Origin: Viridothelium virens
Lineage: Eukaryota; Ascomycota; Dothideomycetes; Trypetheliales; Trypetheliaceae
Assembly: GCA_010094025.1 (NCBI GenBank)
Contig: ML991854.1
Coordinates: 1 to 64,000, forward strand
Direction: 5' to 3'
Length of the DNA stretch: 64,000 bases
The position numbers and the translations under genes were made by a program. The notes under the pieces are model-generated. The model searched no databases. It saw only the letters and a program-made list of their open reading frames with translations, and was not told where the DNA came from. This document shows positions 59,601 through 64,000 of the stretch, piece after piece. Numbering within the stretch: the first letter of the stretch is position 1; each line of letters starts with the position of its first letter.

Positions 59601-61812
59601 GAATAATCCAGACTGGGCAACACTGATGTCAGAACTCGATCTTTTCATCGGCGAAAACAGGGAAGCTTTTGACGAGTGGCAAATTTTCATGTTTTGGCAG
59701 AATGGGCACCGACGTGGAGACACTCCATGGAAACCAATTCATATTGCTGCATACCTTGGACTTACCAGCTGGGCTGAACATCTCATTGCAAAAGGCGAAA
59801 GCCTGACTGAGAAATCCTTCAGATGCAATCCTTTGCAGGCTGCAGCGCTCAAGGCCGAGTCTCCAAAAATGTTGAAACTCCTATTGGAACAGGGAATCGA
59901 TGTCAATGAGGAGGAAGACGAGGTTATTCCTGCTTTTCATGCTTGGATATGGGACGATGCGGGATATGAGACGATGCAACTAATGCTCCAGCACAAAGCC
60001 GATGTACAGATGACTGACAAAAAGAATGGATGGACAGCGATGCACTATTTCGCTTCTCAAGGGGAAGACCCACGGGTGCTTGAGCTCTTGATGAATAAAG
60101 GGGATCCACAAAACCAGCCCGACATCAATGGACAGGATCGAGATGGAGAGACCCCATTACACATCCTGCTGAGTCGCCGAGAGGTCCCGCTTGATTTGCT
60201 CAAGGCATTCGTCGCCAACAATGCGAACGTTAATGCAGAAGATAGAGACTCTCAACGCCCACTGCACGAAGCTGCGATGTGGGGCAGTGTAGACGTCATG
60301 AAAATCATTCTTCCCTCCATTACGGATATTGATGATCCGGACAAGAGAGGGCGAACAGCACTTCACGAATCTTCATGGGCCGGATACAAGGACTGTGTAC
60401 AAATCTTAGTCGAGAACGGGGCTGACCCGAATGGCGTTGATTATCATCAGAGGACACCACTTCTCTTTGCGTGCCTGGGGGACTCTCAACATACGATTCT
60501 CACAATCAAATTTCTGTTGGAGACGCTACGCCAAAGGAAGTTTTCGATCTCGGATATCAACCGACCAACCAAACGATTGCGAACTCCATTGCGACAGGCA
60601 GCGGCCCATGGCTTCACCGAAATTGTCGACGATTTACTGCAGATGATCAAGTCTGCCGAAGACATCGACAAGGATGCCATGATCAACAAAGCAGACACAA
60701 GGAAAGGACGTACAAGTCTCCACTGCGCCTGTTACCGCGGCAAAACAGATTGTGTTCGCCTACTCCTTGAAGCGGGTGCTGACGTGAACATATTGGACCA
60801 AGGCGGCAAAACAGCCCTCGTTCTCGCTTACGAGCAGTGGGCACTCTCGAACCAGTCATCCTTCGAAGACATCGTCGATCTCCTCATCGACAAGGACCCG
60901 GCCGTCGCTATCAAGGACGCCGAACTCCTCGCCACCGCCGCCGTCAACGGCAGCAAAAGGATCCTCGAAAAACTCCACTCGCTCGAAGCCGACCTCAACA
61001 AGCCGGACCAATACGGCTGGACACCGCTCTTGCTTGCCAAACAGTTCCAACGCACGGATGCCGTAGACTTCTTGAAACAGCAAACCGCCTGGGCCGCAAC
61101 TCTTCCCTCTCGCTGGATCAACCCCCCATCTGACATCACGCTCGCTGCTGATGGTCTCAGCCTGGCCACGCAGTCTGATACACAGATGGTGGTCTCAGCG
61201 AACAAGCCGCTCCCCGCAGGTCTTGAGCGCTACTACTTCGAAGTCACGAGTAAGAAGGTGGAGATTGAAGGCGTGGAGGTGCCGGAGAATCCCATCATGG
61301 CCATCGGGTTCTGCACACTCGGGGCTTCCGCCATTACGTTCCCTGGCTGGCCGGCGAGCTCGAGAGCGCCGTCGGCGCGGTCGTGGGCGTATCATGGGGA
61401 TGATGGCGGGTTGGGCGATGGGATGGGGAGATTTGAGAAGGATGAGGATAGGACGTATGCGCCGGGGGATACGGTGGGTTGCGGAGTGGATTTTAATAAA
61501 AATACGATGTGGTTCACGAAGAATGGAGTGAAGCTTGATAGAAGCTTTGAGGATGTGAGTGGAAGGCTATTCCCGCTACTTGGAGTGGAAGCGAGATTGG
61601 ATTTGGAGACGAACTTCGGAGGAAAGCCATTTGTGTGGCAGGATGACGGAGGAGATGATGACGATGACAGTAACGAGGGAAGTAGTGAAGATGAAAACGA
61701 GAGTGGCGATGGCGATGACGATGGTAACGGTGACGGTGATGGAGATGATGGGAGTAATGATTCTGAGCAGGAGGGACATGAGGATGACAAGTCAGAGAAT
61801 GATTCCGAGTAG
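56686..61812 (+). CDS. NLR-like STAND protein: NACHT, ankyrin repeats, SPRY
   Basis: I start at MAPAATNLYDEGLQSFRENV and remove a 99-nt intron (57755-57853, GTGAGT...CAG), giving 1675 residues. Residues 1-300 form a helical N-terminal domain like those of fungal STAND proteins (class not identified). The Walker A motif GEAGVGKS (about 354-361) is created by splicing. Walker B is YIVIVVDAADRM, followed by VRFLIGCRTG, so a NACHT-type NTPase. After a helical segment and a strongly acidic linker (about 790-910) come about 12 ankyrin repeats (about 970-1425; for example GRTALHESSWAGYKDCVQIL). A SPRY domain follows (about 1471-1613; RYYFEVTSKK, SWAYHGDDGG, YAPGDTVGCGVDFNKNTMWF), then an acidic tail of about 60 residues. 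NLR-type proteins act in non-self recognition and cell death in fungi; the role here is inferred. The intron is free of stops and divisible by three, so retention gives a full protein without a P-loop. Confidence 0.88.
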   Translation: MAPAATNLYDEGLQSFRENVKIKDDKDQYVLDEFLRDRASPEEVLGACKTLQDQAGEKYGSGVKAGDKEVIPAKWISNILGNIDNFVAVGNFAMKGAPESVGMAWFAVKLTLSAIQSNYALYSLFGTGLTDTTEILVLIRHYDRLYDERQKPGWKASDIVERLFKDIRLTYAAVLDFSFSIRKHLAGGKLAKLRHGLKDFFGAEASKFQAKIEAIGELKKKVLEATDGAFQGKTFQRFDELQDVMKSMKANVQDIKDFQKTSEEFYHAQLAQQDEIRQTLEDLKATTRPRTRWDWAKQEFEKNKKLLNPLPDTTGSLARLLTRKHEHTCEWLFEDDEYKDWFNSEAGSLLSLSGEAGESKRPPSQQLVKRYVKGYWFKTGSLFSTNSLAGVGKSFVIASAMKQMEDAPDADDNILLYLSCDSTQSGEMGDSSQNLARIQNTLIYQLYEYAFATAEEDDPTTLENCNKVFNNPKQKKVSKVISSNRKEETLPDFADAMENLAISLDKYIVIVVDAADRMTDGDQEEFYESLQDVLGRGEQDDEDEDTSNVRFLIGCRTGSKFYNHAHEGTCIDVGERNGPDIDVKLTAALEELTGWSPSEREEAKEKILDKAASLFKYVAQVAIPFIQQPFQRPLSNRLKDLPEGMSETYNQSIRVMQSNYLDLLRVALSYTLLAPGYVKVLEVMEAFSGEYLVPREEALQRVAAEKEDGSYTKMASQLEVTQLRTASGPFLNVWEESGGQSFVNLKDPYQVRHFCLHHATEHVETGEASGDAICSRCKASLNPSRSLSISEKQGHLNLAITCVRHLNSPLFQQRFSLFLTEEEKASNDQKQPEDEGYSSATQVEGDAANVEEEVKNSGDADDDEETGHDSKAGSADVDEDRPSSSSADTGVAPSSPQQDQASTENDDGYDTDDSRDDEDRGDIDLTNSNGQNGNDQAQNTDEDNHRYLRYEVLYWYHHVREAEALWDPEERKNNPDWATLMSELDLFIGENREAFDEWQIFMFWQNGHRRGDTPWKPIHIAAYLGLTSWAEHLIAKGESLTEKSFRCNPLQAAALKAESPKMLKLLLEQGIDVNEEEDEVIPAFHAWIWDDAGYETMQLMLQHKADVQMTDKKNGWTAMHYFASQGEDPRVLELLMNKGDPQNQPDINGQDRDGETPLHILLSRREVPLDLLKAFVANNANVNAEDRDSQRPLHEAAMWGSVDVMKIILPSITDIDDPDKRGRTALHESSWAGYKDCVQILVENGADPNGVDYHQRTPLLFACLGDSQHTILTIKFLLETLRQRKFSISDINRPTKRLRTPLRQAAAHGFTEIVDDLLQMIKSAEDIDKDAMINKADTRKGRTSLHCACYRGKTDCVRLLLEAGADVNILDQGGKTALVLAYEQWALSNQSSFEDIVDLLIDKDPAVAIKDAELLATAAVNGSKRILEKLHSLEADLNKPDQYGWTPLLLAKQFQRTDAVDFLKQQTAWAATLPSRWINPPSDITLAADGLSLATQSDTQMVVSANKPLPAGLERYYFEVTSKKVEIEGVEVPENPIMAIGFCTLGASAITFPGWPASSRAPSARSWAYHGDDGGLGDGMGRFEKDEDRTYAPGDTVGCGVDFNKNTMWFTKNGVKLDRSFEDVSGRLFPLLGVEARLDLETNFGGKPFVWQDDGGDDDDDSNEGSSEDENESGDGDDDGNGDGDGDDGSNDSEQEGHEDDKSENDSE

Positions 61813-62947
61813 ATCTACGCAGTCCATGTTATTACAACAATTCTACCAAAGTTGGAGCAATGCTTTCCTGACCTTGGCACGTACGGGTAACCCACAACAG
61901 CGACTCAAGAAATGTCTACAGAAGCCCAGTCAGACGGTTCAGAAATATCATATTCCTAGTTCTACACTTCACAATCTAAGAAGAGCTAGTAAGGTCTAAA
62001 GCCACGCATCAATTGCTTTTCTAACAAACCTTGGATGCTCAAATGTTTGAGGCAAATGATCCACTAGTGGGCACAATGAGAAAAGTCGGTGCTATAGTGC
62101 TTGAGGCGGCGAAGATTCTGACCTGCCATACTTATATATAAGTACACAGAGCAGTCTAAGCCAGGGGCGTAGGGGGAAGTGGTGAAATGAGAGAATTTAG
62201 GATATAGAATGGGATCGCGAAGTTGGGAAGACAGGTGCAGGTGGAAGGATTGGTTTGAGGAGAAGTTGGATGGGAAGGTGTAGGAGATGATGGTGAGTCA
62301 AAGGAAGGAAAGATTCAAAAAGTGGAAGGGAAGCCTTCTAAACTACATGCACCTGCACTCGACACATACCTTCCTTACCTAATATCATTACCTGCAAGAC
62401 TCTAAACGCGAGAATGGCAGTCTCTACTGGACGACCTAGCTTGACAACGCAAGCCGAAGATCAGTTAGCACTCCGAAGACTTTTCTCCTGTCTATGACCC
62501 AACACGTGATTCAGAGACACGAGAAGCATGAGATTCGACATGCTCGCATGAGAGTGAATGATATGATCATGGTTTGAAGGGTTCATTGCAACTTTGAATC
62601 TTGCCACCAGCAGCTGCGGGAGTACCAAGAATGCGCTTGCCTTACATTTAGCTGCCTAGCAGAGCACGAATCACTTACGAGCTCGATGATGTTCCTTAAC
62701 AACTTGCAGGTGAACAGACAAGCTCGAGCCTGTTGCTTCTTTCGACTTCCAAGGTCACGATAATTGGAACCGCTCGGTGTGCTGAACCTATGATACTCAT
62801 GCCGGATGCTTGAGAGGTAGTTAGTGAAAGTTCGAGAATCCTAACTAAGTGTCAGTGGACAAAAGAACACCCTCTTCTTACTTCCATCCTGTGCAGTCCT
62901 AGAGGCCCTCAGTAGAATCCGAAGTACGATATCAAGATATCGAGATT
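61813..62947. other. Convergent 3' flanks of the NLR and TFIIIC genes
   Basis: No gene recognised. Bases 62160-62340 on the plus strand are purine-rich (many GGAAG/GGAAAG words). Confidence 0.5.
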
Positions 62948-64000
62948 TTAGACTGGCTCTGACTCCGCTTCTGATGACTCGTTCTCACGGTCCGCTTCTG
63001 CTGCCAAGTTCTTCGCCTCGATTACCTCGGCGTTCCTTTTTGCATCAAACATGCCCATTTCACTGGCCCCTTTATGATATTTTCCGCCCGCGCTCCTCTT
63101 GGCCGAACTGCGTACTTGCGTGGCCAGTTCCTCGAGACGACTCTCTTTGCGCTTCAGTGCGATGAACGTCATATCCAAGCGCTTCTCATCTATGATGTCA
63201 GGCATCAATTCCGCAATGTCTTTCCAGACTGTCTCATCTTCCTCGCTCGGCCCTTTCCACAGGCCCTCTGCTGTTGCATCGTCTTGTGAGGCCTCGTTCA
63301 TCATTAAATTAATCATATCTTTCATAATGACTCGGAGCTTCGCCAGGGCGCCATTCGCAAACCACCCGTCACTCTCCAAATCACATTCAGCCCTCAGAGG
63401 GCTCTTATCCATGACCTCCCTTAGCAGCGGCACCATCACATCACACACCTGCCACACCTTCCCATCCGTCCACAACTTCTTCCCATCAAACTCATGCGTC
63501 ACTCCCTCCCCTTCCTTCGGCTTATACCTCGGCGCCCGATTCCACCGCCACTTCTCCTCCCCGACGCTCCACCCCGCCATCCCGCGCTCCACCTGCCTCG
63601 CCCCCCTCTCCCTCGGCTCCCCTCCAAGCCCCCAATTCACGCTCGGCGGCGCCATCTGAAACATCACCGTCTGGTATTTCCGGTACTCGGGGTCGCTGCG
63701 AGGGTCGACGCCATATCGCACGAGCGTGTCGCGCCACGGCCCCGACCGGAACTGGTAGCCGCAGTACTGCGAGAGCAGCTTGAAGTGGTGCTGGTGCTGG
63801 CGTCCGATGTAGTTGAGGCTGACGCGGCGCGTGATGACGGGGCGCGTGTTGAGGAAGGCCCGGAGTTTGGTGATGCCGGATTGGACGTCGGCGGAGAGGG
63901 ACTCGAAGGGCTGGAGGCCGGGTGGCATGGTGGTGGGTAGGGTGGGAGCGTTGGAGGGGAGGGGTCGGAGGATGAGGCGTGCGGGTTGCTGGGAGTTGTG
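62948..64000 (-). CDS. TFIIIC subunit 5 (Tfc1/Sfc1, tau95 type), partial
   Basis: The frame 63928-62948 carries RRVSLNYIG, SQYCGYQFRSGPWRDTLVRY then GVDPRSDPEYRKYQ, and after a variable part KVWQVCDVMVPLLREV and AECDLESDGWFANGALAKLR then VIMKDMINLMM. These are the conserved blocks of the TFIIIC tau95 family, the subunit that binds the A box of tRNA genes for RNA polymerase III. The reading frame stays open upstream of the Met at 63928 to the window edge, and family proteins have several hundred residues before this point, so the gene continues beyond 64000. The C-terminus is acidic (ENESSEAESEPV), as usual. Middle and C-terminal half are complete here. Confidence 0.8.
   Translation of the reverse strand, partial: HNSQQPARLILRPLPSNAPTLPTTMPPGLQPFESLSADVQSGITKLRAFLNTRPVITRRVSLNYIGRQHQHHFKLLSQYCGYQFRSGPWRDTLVRYGVDPRSDPEYRKYQTVMFQMAPPSVNWGLGGEPRERGARQVERGMAGWSVGEEKWRWNRAPRYKPKEGEGVTHEFDGKKLWTDGKVWQVCDVMVPLLREVMDKSPLRAECDLESDGWFANGALAKLRVIMKDMINLMMNEASQDDATAEGLWKGPSEEDETVWKDIAELMPDIIDEKRLDMTFIALKRKESRLEELATQVRSSAKRSAGGKYHKGASEMGMFDAKRNAEVIEAKNLAAEADRENESSEAESEPV

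Noticed and set aside
61392-61790. 132-codon serine/proline-rich minus-strand frame
   Set aside because: It is the complement of the acidic tail and SPRY coding sequence of the NLR gene.
1-64000. tRNA, rRNA or CRISPR features
   Set aside because: I saw no tRNA-like A/B box pair with foldable arms, no rRNA stretch and no array of evenly spaced repeats; a tRNA scan would settle the first point.

Overview
The window looks like nuclear DNA of a filamentous ascomycete (Pezizomycotina). Its host genes carry short GT-AG introns of about 44-122 nt. It encodes fungal families (GH62 arabinofuranosidase, GH28 rhamnogalacturonase, CYP61 sterol desaturase, TRA1, Yju2, TFIIIC subunit, NACHT-ankyrin protein). 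It also has a sharply bounded AT-rich block of the kind left by repeat-induced point mutation (RIP). The class cannot be fixed from the sequence alone.

Region 1 (1-10968) is a nest of Ty3/Gypsy-type LTR retrotransposon fossils that are very AT-rich and saturated with TpA. A minus-strand copy enters from the left and ends in an LTR at about 1661-2122. Next come an LTR-like piece, the 3' part of a plus-strand copy, and a copy with both 480-bp LTRs (4283-10968). All look long dead.

Region 2 (10969-25764) is an accessory, decaying zone of normal GC. It holds a frameshifted MmgE/PrpD-family gene, an aspartate kinase fragment, an orphan secreted protein, an EF1B-gamma-like glutathione transferase with a 30-nt micro-exon, an F-box protein, a small coiled-coil protein, and a trans-enoyl-reductase-like gene split by a hAT-type MITE with a perfect 8-bp target duplication. 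Several copies of a foldback MITE and another TIR element lie between them. The mix of enzymes could be a decayed secondary-metabolite cluster, but no core synthase is present.

Region 3 (26274-34647) holds a GH62 enzyme, a secreted protein with three near-identical 35-residue repeats, the splicing factor Yju2 and an OPT-family transporter. Region 4 (36616-48339) is TRA1, one 11.6-kb exon after a short first exon. Region 5 (48759-54380) holds an acyl-CoA dehydrogenase remnant, CYP61 (ERG5) and a rhamnogalacturonase with a long Ser/Thr/Ala tail.

Region 6 (55527-64000) holds another TIR element and a 1675-residue NLR-like protein (N-terminal helical domain, NACHT, about 12 ankyrin repeats, SPRY, acidic tail). 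An in-frame, stop-free 99-nt intron falls inside the NLR Walker A motif, so splicing decides whether the protein has a P-loop. A TFIIIC subunit gene runs off the right edge. The NLR gene is the most interesting item in the window.
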